From: Linnemannia schmuckeri
Lineage: Eukaryota > Mortierellomycota > Mortierellomycetes > Mortierellales > Mortierellaceae
Direction of reading: 5' to 3'
Assembly (NCBI GenBank): GCA_029449235.1
Contig: JANATG010000004.1
Location: 930,001-994,000 of the forward strand
Length of the DNA stretch: 64,000 nucleotides
Position numbers and translations under genes: made by a program
Part shown: positions 18,601 through 29,434 of the stretch, in pieces
Layout: each line of letters starts with the position of its first letter
Position numbering within the stretch: the first letter of the stretch is position 1
The notes under the pieces: model-generated
What the model was told of the DNA's origin: nothing
The model's database searches: none
The model's input: only the letters and a program-made list of their open reading frames with translations

Positions 18601-21450
18601 GCAACGAGGATCGGTCTTCCAAGGAGTATATTACCCATTTTCATTACCGAAGTGTTGGTGTGGTCGAGGCTGTGATGGACATTTGCGGGTGGAAAATGCA
18701 TGGTTGCTCGCGTGTAGATGAATTTTTGCCGACAGAGTTGCCGCAGAATCGCAGGCGAATTTTGAAAAGAGTGAAGGATTTGAGGAATTTGGAAAACGAT
18801 ACGGACATTTTCCTTGATGACAAATGGACCCAGTATTTGAAACGTCCCAGGAGCCAGGAAGGTAAGCATTGTTATTGTGGACTAGTATAATTGATTTTTT
18901 TTTTGTTAAAACTAATTTTTGTTTTTGTTGCATGCAACAGGAGGACCGGATTTTGATGGCATGACTTATCGTGAGTTCTTCAAATATTTCCGATTCGGAA
19001 AAAGGAAGGCTGGGCCTAATTATCTTGATGACAGAGGAAAAAATGTCTGTCGGAGGGCCCATGGTAAGGAGGCTATGATAAGGACAAGAGAAATTAGAGT
19101 TACCAAAGCAGAAGATGCCTTCATGCATTTACTGATGCTGAACCATCCTTGGAGGAGTGATGTTGACAGCTGGATTGGAGTTGGGAAAGATCATGAAACT
19201 TATCAGTCTTTGGCTCTGGAGGTCCTGGGACGTGATAGGATAGAAGAGCTAGCAGAGGACCTTTTGGTGGTGTTGGACTATGGCAATGTTTATGAGAACC
19301 CGGTTATCGAGCCTGCCGCTAACTTGCCAAAAGACATTGAATGGACGGAAGACCAGAGGAATGTACTTGGCATGGTAAGATGTCGTCTTGAATCTCGACA
19401 AGATTGTTTGATCTTGGTGACAGGAGCTGCGGGTACCGGGAAGTCTACGGTTCTTGAGGAAATTCACAGGATCGCCAAGAATGAACGATTTGAGCCAATC
19501 CGTCTCGCACCGTCTGGTGTTGCGGCTGTGAACATCAAAGGACAGACTTTGCATCGTTGGTTTCGGCTAACAAAGTTAGGACGACAATTTCCAGAGGGGA
19601 ACTCCTATGACGTGCGACTCCAACTGATGGACATTGCAGATCAAGGATTAAGACCGATTTTCCTTATTGACGAAGTGTCCATGATATCAGGAGCTATTTT
19701 GAGTGTTCTCTCGAAAACTTTACAGGAAGCAGCAAATGTCGATTCAGGCGTGCCGTTTGGAGGCTTTCCGGTGATTTTGTTTGGTGACTTTGGTCAGCTG
19801 GGGCCAGTAAACAAATCATTGGCTTCCACAGACTGGCTATGGAACTCGGAAGTTTATCAGAGCTTTGAACGTATAGATCTCATTCAACCGTGCCGACAGT
19901 CTGGAGATGTAGAATTCAAGTCAATGCTTGATGATATCAGGCGCGGGGAAGTCACTGGTACCATGGCGTCGCTGTTTTTCGAGATCTGTAATCAGTCCGA
20001 GACGATTCCCGAAGATGCAATTCATCTGTATCCAAAAAAGAAGGAAGTGGAAGAGTTAAATTTGAAGAGATTGAAAAGTTTACCCGGAGAGGTTTGGTAC
20101 AGTGTCGCCTCAGATAATGCCGGAATAACGAAGGATTCGTCCAAACGAGAAGCTATCGAGGCGGAGACTGGGCTCATCTCTATACTGCAGCTGAAAGTAG
20201 GCGCAAGAGTCATGTGCACGTCCAATGTTGATGTAGCTGGTGGTATTGTTAATGGCACTACTGGAGAAGTGGTTCAGTTCTATGGTCAACATGTAGTGCA
20301 GGTGAAAGAGGATAACACTGGGAGAATTTTCAATATCCAACAGGAGTGCCGACGAACAAGATTCAATGGCCAAGAGCGACGCCAGTTTCCCCTGATTCTT
20401 GCTTGGGGGCTAACGATCCACAAGAGTCAATCCTTGACTTTAAACAAAGTCGTCGTTAATCTATGCGATGTGTTTGCCTCTGGCCAGGCTTACGTCGCCA
20501 TGAGCAGGGTTCGCACACGGAACGATCTATTTATCAACAACTGGTCAGCACGAGGGCTATTGAGCGTCAAACATGCCATCAAAACCCGTCTGACAAAGTT
20601 GTCTGAGGCTTCAAGAACACCAGAGGACGAGGAGATAGAGAAGCTAGAGCAGTGTCCTGAATCTCAGCCAGAGGTAGGCGTAGCCGAAGACAGAGGTCTG
20701 AATGAGATGCAGTTGCAAGGATGGGGGGATATTCTTAATTCTGTTTTATCATATCAAGTCGAGCAAGGGTATTATCTTCATGATGGTCAAGAGGAGAACG
20801 TGCCTTCTCCATCGTTGTTGTTGCCGCCAAACCCAACGGGGTCGAATCTAGAGTCTAACGAAGATCTGGGCATGATTGATGACGAGCGATTGGAAGGTTG
20901 GACGGTCAGAGACAATGCGGAATTAGATGATGTGCAGAACGATGTTGTTTCAGAGGAGGGCGCTCGATTGAAAGGATGGGATGTCGGAACCAGCGCAAAG
21001 TTTGATGAGGTGAGGAACGAGGTTATTTCAGCGGGCAAGGTGTCAACGACTCCCAAGGATGGTCCTTTTAGAGAGAACATGTTCAATTTCCGATCAAAAA
21101 AACGGGCATATTCTGACAGTGACAGCAGTGAACCAAATGTTACTGTGAACAACGCAAGGATCAAGAAAACCAAAAAAAGAAAGCCGGTCCCATCAAAAAA
21201 ACGAGCTCGACGTGGATCTTCTGCTGTTGACACGGACGCTGATGTTGATGACGATGGAAATCAAAGAGGACATGGCTCAGTTTCGGTGAAAAGAAGGGCC
21301 GCTGTTGGAGTCGCAGATACAATGCCTAGAAAAAGACGAAAAGACTCTCCGAGCAAGAATAAAAAAAAGTGAAAATGGTGTCCTCACTTTGAATTCTCAA
21401 CCTGTCATGAGGCATCGAAAAGGGCGTTGGGCAGCCCAGCGTTTCACTTT
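15693..21450. mobile_element. Helitron body, ends not resolved
   Basis: The element must contain the RepHel gene. A GC-rich hairpin (CGTTGGGC A GCCCAGCG, about 21424-21441) lies just after the stop, as expected near a Helitron 3' end. I did not find a convincing CTRR terminus directly behind it, and no TC start could be fixed on the left. The coordinates are therefore a minimum estimate. Confidence 0.45.
15897..21372 (+). CDS. Helitron Rep/helicase (RepHel), six exons
   Basis: Model: 15897-16349, 16429-17098, 17184-17372, 17449-17697, 17788-18861, 18941-21372; 1,688 aa, all phases consistent. The N-terminal third has a CxxC-bearing region and a DUF6570-like part. The Helitron_like_N domain follows from about residue 540, with the HUH motif in RGTPHTHF (near 644) and the catalytic-tyrosine region YYMCKYVTE (near 758). 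The C-terminal half is a PIF1/RecD-like SF1 helicase: Walker A GAAGTGKST (near 1042), Walker B LIDEVSM (near 1121), and AYVAMSRVR (near 1394). Then come an internal repeat and a bipartite-type basic signal. It drives rolling-circle transposition. Intron 4 removes an in-frame TAG and TGA at 17763-17771 but uses an AAG acceptor. If that intron is wrong, the gene is broken there. Confidence 0.85.
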
Positions 21451-21511
21451 GGTGGCAAAAATGTAGATTAATAACTTGGAGATAAATTGCGTGTGGTATT
21501 TATTTAATGAA

Positions 21512-22360
21512 TCACCATGCGAAAGGTCTTGCTGTTGCATCACTACTTTTCAAAAAGTTGTCGGAAAGTGCTATAAGTTTGTCCTGAGCGACATCAAACC
21601 TGACATACGAAGAAGGAAAATTGCGCTCAAACCTATCCGAACCTTCATTTTTATCGTCCACACAACAATCACGTAATAGAGTTCGAATTGGTGCCAAGTT
21701 TTTCATCTCGTTCTCGAGAAACTCCATATGTCGAAGATGTAAGTTGATGAACCGCAGGCGCAAACTTTCATCACTACTATCATTGGCAATGGGGCCAACT
21801 TGTTGTTGGGCATCGAGAGTGCTGGCAGCTTGTTGCTCGGCATCGAGAGCAAGGGCAGCTTGTTGGAGGAGATCGCCGATAGTCTGTTTAGGTTGTTGGT
21901 CGTCCCCGACAGTGTTGTTAGGTTGTTGGTAGCTCTCGAGAGTGGGGGTAGGTTTTTGGTAGACCTCGGCAGGGCCATCAGGTTGTTGGTCGGCATTGAT
22001 ATTGTTGTCATCGTGATGTTTGGACTTAAAGGACGCGTTACAGTGGTTGTGTACAGCTTGATAGAAGGCTGTAGTAAACTGCTCAACGTGTCCGATGCGG
22101 ATAGGAGGAATAATTGGTGTCGACGAAGGATAGTCACCACCGGGCATGTTGATGTTGGCCTGGAAACCATAAGAGGTTGGAGAGAACACATCAGAAGAGG
22201 GAACAGCATTGAAAGGTATGTAGGCGCCAAGTTCTTTGAAAGGTCCTGAGGGCAGAGATGCTGAATGGTCTTTATCGCCCAAAGAGTGATTGGACGATTG
22301 AGGTTCATATTGTGATGGTGGACGAGCACGTCGTCTGGAAGCAACCCAATGAGGGACCAT
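21512..22360 (-). CDS. Unknown Gln-rich protein
   Basis: A 282-aa ORF from the ATG at 22360. The N-terminal half is Pro/Ser-rich. The middle (about residues 130-190) has repeats of the type DxQQPxxT and LDAEQQAASTLDAQQQ. The C-terminal third looks helical (LRLRFINLHLRHMEFLENEMKNL). No known domain. The frame is open about 120 bases further upstream and contains an Asp/Asn-rich run, so a 5' exon is possible (acceptor CCCAG near 22461). It is convergent with the Helitron gene, only 139 bases from its stop. Possible regulatory protein; function unknown. Confidence 0.45.
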   Translation of the reverse strand: MVPHWVASRRRARPPSQYEPQSSNHSLGDKDHSASLPSGPFKELGAYIPFNAVPSSDVFSPTSYGFQANINMPGGDYPSSTPIIPPIRIGHVEQFTTAFYQAVHNHCNASFKSKHHDDNNINADQQPDGPAEVYQKPTPTLESYQQPNNTVGDDQQPKQTIGDLLQQAALALDAEQQAASTLDAQQQVGPIANDSSDESLRLRFINLHLRHMEFLENEMKNLAPIRTLLRDCCVDDKNEGSDRFERNFPSSYVRFDVAQDKLIALSDNFLKSSDATARPFAW

Positions 22361-23172
22361 ATCCTTGGACGATGAAGGAATGTTTTCTTTGTTGTTGTTG
22401 TCGTCATCGTCGATTGTGGTAAAGCTCCTATTGTTAACGCTGTGTTTGTCGTCAATGCTGGGCGTATTGGATGGGCCGGGTAGGTCTTACGTATTTTTTT
22501 TTATGATCAGCGAGTTACAGAATGACATCATTTAAAGACGCGATAGGATAAACAGAGAAGAAATATTGACGTGTTATGCAAAAATAGAAATTTAGAACGA
22601 CGAGAGAACGAAGACTAAGTAAAGAAGGCTATTTATGTTGCAAGCAAAAAAAAAAACGTAGGAAGGAGGAAGGAAAGGAAAGAAGGAAATGAGACGCGAA
22701 ATTGACGCGTGAGAGAGACATTTTCATTCATCAATGAGATGTGCTAAACAGATGCGAAAGGTTTCAGGTTGCGACGCAATATTCAAATATTCATCATTCG
22801 TTTGCGGTGGCATCATTTGGTCGTCCAACCACAGAAAAAAAGTCAGACCAAAAATTGAATCTGAAGGACCGGGTGTAAGATAGGGGAGAAACTAAGAGAG
22901 TTAAAAAAAAAAAAAACAACTCATCCTCTTTTTACTTTGACCCGCTAGAAGCATTAACACACGCCCCACCGCTCATCTTCTGCCTCGCTCTTCCCGTTTC
23001 GGTATCCACAAAGAGGTAGCCTCCAATGCAGGGCATTCTCTTCTGATAGGAAGAAAAAAAATGATAAAGTTAGCGTAAGCAATTTTTGACATAGTTGAAC
23101 AAGAAAAAGATTACGATAAACATGGGATTTTTATGAGAGGGTACGACTATTTAGCAGACAACGCTCATGACC
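22361..23172. other. Intergenic with a possible minus-strand exon
   Basis: Mostly A-rich on the plus strand. On the minus strand 23051-22937 reads as an open stretch of 37 codons (contains PCIGGYLFVDTETGRARQK) after a TATCAG acceptor and ending in TAA. It could be the last exon of a gene whose earlier exon is 23173-23417, but no clean donor joins them. Confidence 0.3.
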
Positions 23173-23417
23173 TCAATAGTATGCCATGCTGTCATGGATA
23201 TCCTCTAATGTAAGAGCGACCGTGACTGTCATCTCAGCAAAAACATCACGTGTTATGCGGACTGCTTTTAGTCCACTTTTGTTCAAAATCCAGGGACCAT
23301 AGACAATTGGAGGGAAAGGGAGGTGTTGTCTTCCCCAGGCATGTCGTCGGGCATGTTGATACACGGCATCCACACAATTCACTAGCCAAGACAAAGAAGC
23401 ATTCTCAATGTCCATCA
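23173..23417 (-). CDS. Hypothetical small protein or exon
   Basis: From ATGATGGACATTGAG (ATG at 23417) the frame runs 81 codons to TGA at 23173. The composition looks coding (WLVNCVDAVYQHARR, PPIVYGPWILNKSGLKAVRI), with no recognised domain. A TTGTCAG acceptor directly precedes the first ATG, so it may be an internal or last exon. Low confidence. Confidence 0.3.
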
Positions 23418-23436
23418 TCCTGACAAGCACGTACAA

Positions 23437-24602
23437 AACATTAAGAGAAACGTCGATAGCTGTTATTTTTTATCATCTAGGCTAGTGTTGCTGCACTTGC
23501 TACCTTTTTACTGATAAAAGACGCTAGGTTATTCTTCTTTGTGCTGTGGACATCATCATCCTAAGGCTAACAACAATGCTTTGTTGCATCACTATTATTA
23601 TACCATCATCCAGTGCCCACTTCTCTCGCTACTTCTTTTTCTCATTGTCACCCAAACAAAAAAAACAACTATATGTTCTAAAGGCTCTGTCAGCGTCAGC
23701 AGATTGATGTTCGAAAGTTCCTCACTATGTTTTACTCCCATACGAACCACATTTCTGATTGATTCCTTTTTTTTTTTGGAGAAGGAAAAATGAACAGACC
23801 TCTTTCCTTCCAGCTGTAAATCAGGAAAAAACCAATTATAGTTTGAGCGTTGCGTTCAAGACTTGTGCTTTGCTTTTTAAATTATGAGCAGTTGGATGGA
23901 GATTATCCCCCGAGGTATGACATCAACCAAGCCTTTTTTGCATTCCCTTTTTTGTTTATGAATATTTCAAGGGGGCTCAGACTGCTTCGATCAGTCAGAT
24001 CGCATGCTGTTTACTGGTGATGTTGCTCGTTGTTTACTGGTGTTCATAAAAATCATTTGTTGTTGCACACAGGTTGCCATGTTTTTTACGCCTTGGAGGG
24101 TTAAAGGTGGGGGTACAGTCGAAGGAAAAAAGAAGAAAGAAGACACAACAGACAATGGGCGAAGGCAGACGCGCAGGCAGACACACAGGAAATAACATAC
24201 AGGATGACAAAAGTAGACGTCAGGGACCGTTTTCGTCTTTGCCTCGACCAGCCCACGAACAGTCTTCATCACGTCAACTCATCTCCATCCCCCTCCCTTC
24301 TTTATCTTTGTGCATTCATCTATTTTCCACTCTCTTTCTTCTTCTTTCTTCCTTACTTCTTATTTCATCCCTACCTTTGCCCTCTCTCCATATCATTCCT
24401 CTACTTTCAGCTATTCCCATCTTTTGTTTTTCTTTTCCTTGCCCGCCTACATTACACACATTTACACAACAACAACCGCCTTTACTAACCACACATACAC
24501 CAACGCCCACTCCTACTCACCGCTCACACATCCCCATTCTTATCCATTACACATACATCACACGCCCACTCCCTCTTAATCTCCACCCCTCTCAGCAGTA
24601 TA
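23437..24602. other. Intergenic and CT-rich promoter of the first kelch gene
   Basis: I see no gene. 24270-24600 is strongly CT/CA-rich, as in the leaders of most members of the downstream family, and no TATA box stands out. Confidence 0.6.
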
Positions 24603-26929
24603 ATGTATAGCCCTGTCTTGTCGACTCGGCTACGGACCATAGCTGCTCTCATCTCCCTCTCCCTCTCCCTATTCTCATTTACAGCAACAGCACAAGCCCC
24701 TGTCTCTGTGGCCCGCCCAGCCTTCATCACCCTCAACAACGAAAGCACTTTCTACATCCAAGGAGGGCGTGACTACAACGCCGGCAAGGCCACCGTCTCC
24801 AACCAATTCTTTTCCCTCGACCTCACACAATCTGCCTGGGAAGCATCCAAACCCCCCTGGAAACGCATCAATATCGCCAATGGCGTAGCACCAGGACTCA
24901 CCACCTTTGGACATTCCTTCTCTATCTCACCTGACCAGCAGACCCTCTCCCTCTGGGACCCTGTTGGCCTTGACGCTGTTGCTCCTGATGCACCTGGTGT
25001 CTCTGGCAATATCAGTCTCACTACAAGGATGTGGAAGCCCTTTTCGGTACCCATGAAGATGAACCAGTCCGAGGGAGGGCTCCAGGCAGTGACACACCCA
25101 AGGACGGGACTTGTTTACACTCCAGCAGGATACAATAACACAGACATGGCCATATACGACTTTAAAACACGCAATGTCACATCCACGCCTTTACCTCCTC
25201 AGGCCATTGGTGGTTGGAGATTCTATACCTTCAATTGGAATGAGCTCCGGGGCACGTTTTTTCTCTGGGGCGGACAAGGGCAGGCAGGGACACCGTACTT
25301 TTACGAATTTGACGCCTCGAAAATGCAGTGGACCGAGATGGTACGTTGCTTGTAGTACTTTTTGAGTTCAAGGGAAATTGCTCAGATGGTCTTTGAGCGT
25401 GGTCTTTGCTGAAACACTCGCTATTGTTCATGTCGTCGCCCCTCGTCGGATAGATCACAAAAGGAGCTGTACCGCCTCGGTTGAGAGCCGCCTGCATGGC
25501 TCCAGGTATGATATAAAAAATATGTCTGACCTCCCCCCCCCCTCCCCCTACGCCTTCCTGCAAGCCCATATCCATCGCATTGTACACATTTTGGATCCCT
25601 CAACTAACACATTCCTTTTTTTTGTCTTTCATTCGTTAGCGTATGGAGGGGCCAAGATGGTGTTATTTGGCGGCAATCCTCCTGGAGAGGAATCGATTGG
25701 AACGTTGTACATCCTCGATGTCCCTTCAATGACATGGACTCAGGGCCCCAGCATTGAGCCATCACAGAACCGTTCTCAGTTGGCCTGCACTGTCAATGGC
25801 GACAACTTTATCGCTTGGGGTGGTAAGCACACGCATTTGTGTGCTATGGCGCTGTGCAAAAATGTCCATCGCAATTTTACTCATCGCTCTTTTCTTTTCT
25901 TGCTTTTGCGTGCCATGTCCAATAGGAATCAGGTTTACTCCGGGTTCATCAGGAAAGCCTACTCTGGCAATGTCGACAGTGCCACTCATCTACAATATTT
26001 ACACAGGAGAATGGACAACAAAATATGTCCGTGGCTCACATCCACACTCGGGCACATCGCCATCAGGAGGAAACGGATTAGGAGGCGAAGGAGAGGGAGG
26101 AGGAGGAGGGGGATCCAAGAAGATTGCTGCGATCGCCGGTGGTGTAGCGGCAGTGGTGATCCTCCTTCTGGCTATCGCCTTCTTTTTGCTGTTCAGAAGG
26201 AGACTCCGTCGTCGCCGTGAGATGGAACAGAAGCAGCAGCATCAACCAGAGGAGTTTTGGCCATCAGGAGGATCGAGCACAAGGACGGTCGTGCCTAAAG
26301 CCGTGCCAAAAGTCGCGCCTCAGACAAAGTACATCCCCCGCATGGAGTCCGACAGATACGTGCCAGGAGCAAGGAACAAGAACAGGTTCGAGCTCCACAT
26401 TTCCCCTCCTTTAAATCTGCAACAGCAGAAGTATGGGACTCAGACCTACTCGAACGGCAGCACCCTCGATTCCCCTACGTACCCATACCCGGATTCGTCT
26501 CATCAGCATCTTCCGTCGGGCAGCTACGCCTCGTCACTTCCTTCTCCAACACATTCATACACCAATTCTTCCTCTCCGACGTCATTCTGGCCAACGCATA
26601 CTCATAAAGCAGGCAAGGGCAACTACTCTAAATCATCAACGCCATCCCCAGTACCGCCATACCCTGTTGTGAATACCTCAACCCTCGAACGGACCAACTT
26701 ATCCCCCCAACAGCAACGGGAATACTACCAACAACTCCAGAACCAATTAGCAGCCCGTCAATGGGAACTTGCTCATCACCACGAACAACAGCGTCTATCT
26801 GGCGATTCACAGTTCACGTACACTGGTCATGGTATGGTGTCCCCAACCGCCAGTACTCAAGAGTTGCGACAGCAGATTAGTTCTCTCCAAACTGAACTCA
26901 ACAGACTGCAGGCCATTATTCATCCATAA
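24603..26929 (+). CDS. Kelch-type single-pass membrane protein, array member 1
   Basis: Exons 24603-25340, 25454-25505, 25640-25822, 25926-26929; 658 aa. Residues 1-31 are a signal peptide (ending TATAQA). The ectodomain shows kelch-like blades (FYIQGG, LSLWD, VYTPAG, MVLFGG, LYILDVPSMTW, FIAWGG). A Gly-rich linker leads to a TM helix near 388-412 (IAGGVAAVVILLLAIAFFLLF) and a basic stop-transfer RRRLRRRR. The roughly 240-aa cytoplasmic tail is Ser/Pro/Gln/Tyr-rich, with a short coiled coil at the end (QELRQQISSLQTELNRLQ). Unlike later members it lacks the NPQY-type module. Function unknown; cell-surface sensing or wall binding is inference. It is the first gene of the array. Confidence 0.85.
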
Positions 26930-27700
26930 CATACCACTTTTTTTTTTTCCTTTTTCTCACGAGAGCCTTTTTTGACTTGGATAGAGGTGTGGGTTGTTTA
27001 TTCCTTTACGGATGAGAAATGCAGAATAAAAAGGGCGACTTAAAAAGCGGACAAACCACGGAGATGTAAGACATGCTAATGATGGCGCTCGTTTATTGTG
27101 TGTGTTGTTCATGATTCGTGCCTTGTGTCCCCTTTTTTGTAAACATGACACCGCTTTTTTTCATTAGGGTTTTGTTTGTTTCTCTAGAGAGTCAGGAAGT
27201 GAGTGATGGAAGAGAAGAGATATGAGTCCATCGTCAAAGGTTAATTTCTTCCTTTTGTGGGCGCCCAAGACCCTTTCTTTCCCTTGTCATGTCCAGACGT
27301 TTTATCCTTCTTTAGAATTTTTGATTCCACCTTCCCTCCCAACTCCCTCCATTGTTGTGCTTCTTGTTCTTAATGTCGTGGGTAAAGAACCATGCAAAAT
27401 CATGATCCCGTTACTTTCTTTTCTCTCACTTGATCGAGAAGGAAAGTCGAACGTCAGTCCGGATTGACTCTCAGTTTCCAACTGCACTTGCGCCCATGGA
27501 CTAAGCCCAGTCGTTTGATTTGTTTAATTGGTTTTTCTTTCCGCCCTGCCTCTCCTTTTTTCATTTCCCTTTATTTCTTCTTTCAATCAATCACTTCCCT
27601 CAGTCCCTTTTCTGCCCCTTCCTTCTCTCTTTCATACACAACGGCGCATCATCCTATTACTCTTCCTCCTTTTCTCTTTTCTCAGGAAACTGGATCGACA
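26930..27700. other. Intergenic
   Basis: 3' flank of member 1, then CT-rich sequence resembling the family's promoter/leader at 27460-27700, directly before the deleted relic. I see no other gene. Confidence 0.5.
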
Positions 27701-28117
27701 ATGCGTGTCTGCCCCAATACGCTTACTCCCCTCGCAAGATTATCAACATCCACCAGCGCCACCAAACGCTCTTCACTCGCAATCAAGTTCTCTCTAACGA
27801 AAGCATTTAAAATTGACCATAACGACGGATACTATCATTAACTACCATAGTTTCCATGCCCGGGATACTACCATCTCGTCTCACTCCTATCAAATTTACC
27901 GATACGAGCATCCCCAGTAGACCACAGCAATTGCAGAAGGATATTCCTTAGACACCTCAGCAAGAAGCATTCGATACAGGTAGGCAGCCCCCTCATACCG
28001 AACAACCCGCAGTACCTTTCTATCATGGACAGGCAGGACCCTACTAGACAGTGGTGTTGCATGGGCCTTAGGGGGACTGATGGTGTGCCTGCGTATGCTT
28101 ACGTGATAGGCGATTAG
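27701..28117 (+). pseudogene. Kelch-family relic: start plus tail, middle deleted
   Basis: An ATG after a CT-rich leader reads MRVCPNTLTPLARLS, resembling family N-termini such as MRVPFHLPRQLRT. The kelch domain is missing. From about 27890 the sequence is tail-like: Pro/Gln-rich, then in frame NNPQYLS at 28001 and GLRGTDGVPA, which parallel NNPQYNP and RGPQGAGVP of intact members, ending at TAG 28117. The likely origin is a large internal deletion. The call rests on short motifs. Confidence 0.4.
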
Positions 28118-28560
28118 ATTCTGTAGGCATAGCTTTAATTCAATACAGGTAGAATTGAATCGGCGGGCAAACTTTTTCTGTAGAATGTATTCGCGTGCTC
28201 TTTAGTCTCTTGTGCTGTGTTTTCTTACATCTAGACAAATTATTCGCATACACCCTCGGTATTGACGACAACGATGAGCGCCACGTTTTCGCTCTTTATA
28301 ATAAAGTTGAGCGTCCCTCAGTCGTGAACTGGAATTTGCTGTGTATTATAAAGGTTCAGGATGTAGCTGCTGTGATGAGATTGCATGGAATGAAGCGATG
28401 TCAAATAAACAAACAAAAAATTTTGCTCCGGGGTCCGACATTTTTCTCTCTGTCGCCTGTCTTCTTTCTTGTCGCGTCGCTCTTCTCTCTCTCTCTATTG
28501 CCTCTCCCCTCTTTTCTTACATTTTTTTCTTGGGGAGGATCGATTCTTGTCCTTTTGAGA
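28118..28560. other. Intergenic
   Basis: No gene seen. CT-rich tract at 28440-28560 like a family leader. Confidence 0.5.
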
Positions 28561-28589
28561 CTTCTTCTTTAGCTTCAAGCGAATCTCTG

Positions 28590-28810
28590 TCTCGTCCAAC
28601 CACTGTCTCAACTCCACCTCCTATGTCTGCCGGTCATATGCTCTACCCGACAGCTAACGAAAGTACCCTCTTTATCCTTGGTGGCGAACTCAGTAGCTCA
28701 ATCATCACAAACATCCTTTAATTCTACACTCTTGATTTGACGCTGTCCGGTGGGTCATTCCAACTCTACCCTGAAAAGATTTACATTTCGTGCCTCACCT
28801 ATAGCATACT
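28590..28810 (+). pseudogene. Kelch-family relic, first blade only
   Basis: MSAGHMLYPTANESTLFILGG aligns with the conserved CCMAYTTINENTFYIQGG start of the propeller. It is followed by a TAA, then FYTLDLTLSG in place of FYSLDLTQSG in frame. Nothing further of the domain is recognisable. A T22 run at 29042 follows downstream. Confidence 0.55.
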
Positions 28811-29434
28811 CTTTTGCTGCAGTCCAAATAGCTATAGCAGACTCTAGGGGAGATACAGAAGAGAGGATCGAGGAATATATTACAAGCACTACGTGCTGGG
28901 AGAAAAGTGGTGAGAAAGAAGCTGGGGGTCCTTATTGATTCGTATGAAAATATATTTCGACATAAGCCAAATAAAGTCTCCATTTGCAGCATGGTTCATC
29001 GTTTCCATTACCTGCGGCTCCTCTCCTTGCTACCCAGGGAATTTTTTTTTTTTTTTTTTTTTGGTTTTTCTTTTAAAGCTCATAGTTTCCGTTGGATTTT
29101 CCTCTTCCGGCTCTCTTTTTCTTTGTTTCGCATGTTTCTACTCCTTCATTTCTTTTTGTCTCTATCCATGCATTAACTCTCACAGTGCAAAAGATGAAGA
29201 TGGCATGATCTCCCGTTTCATTTTTTTTCCAATCAATCGTTGGTACACTGATTGTTGTTCTGGAGGAATGCAAGGAAGGCAAGCAAGGGCGGTGGCCAAA
29301 AACTGACCATGGATATGGTTGAAAAATAAATAAAGAGGGTAATTTCCCTTAATTTTTTTTTGTTTCCTACCTTTTCCTGCTTTCCCATATAGACATGCAC
29401 CTTCAACGCAAACCAGATCCTCTTCAGCAAAATC
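28811..29434. other. Intergenic
   Basis: Contains a T-homopolymer of about 22 bases at 29042 and CT-rich sequence before the next family member. No gene seen. Confidence 0.5.
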
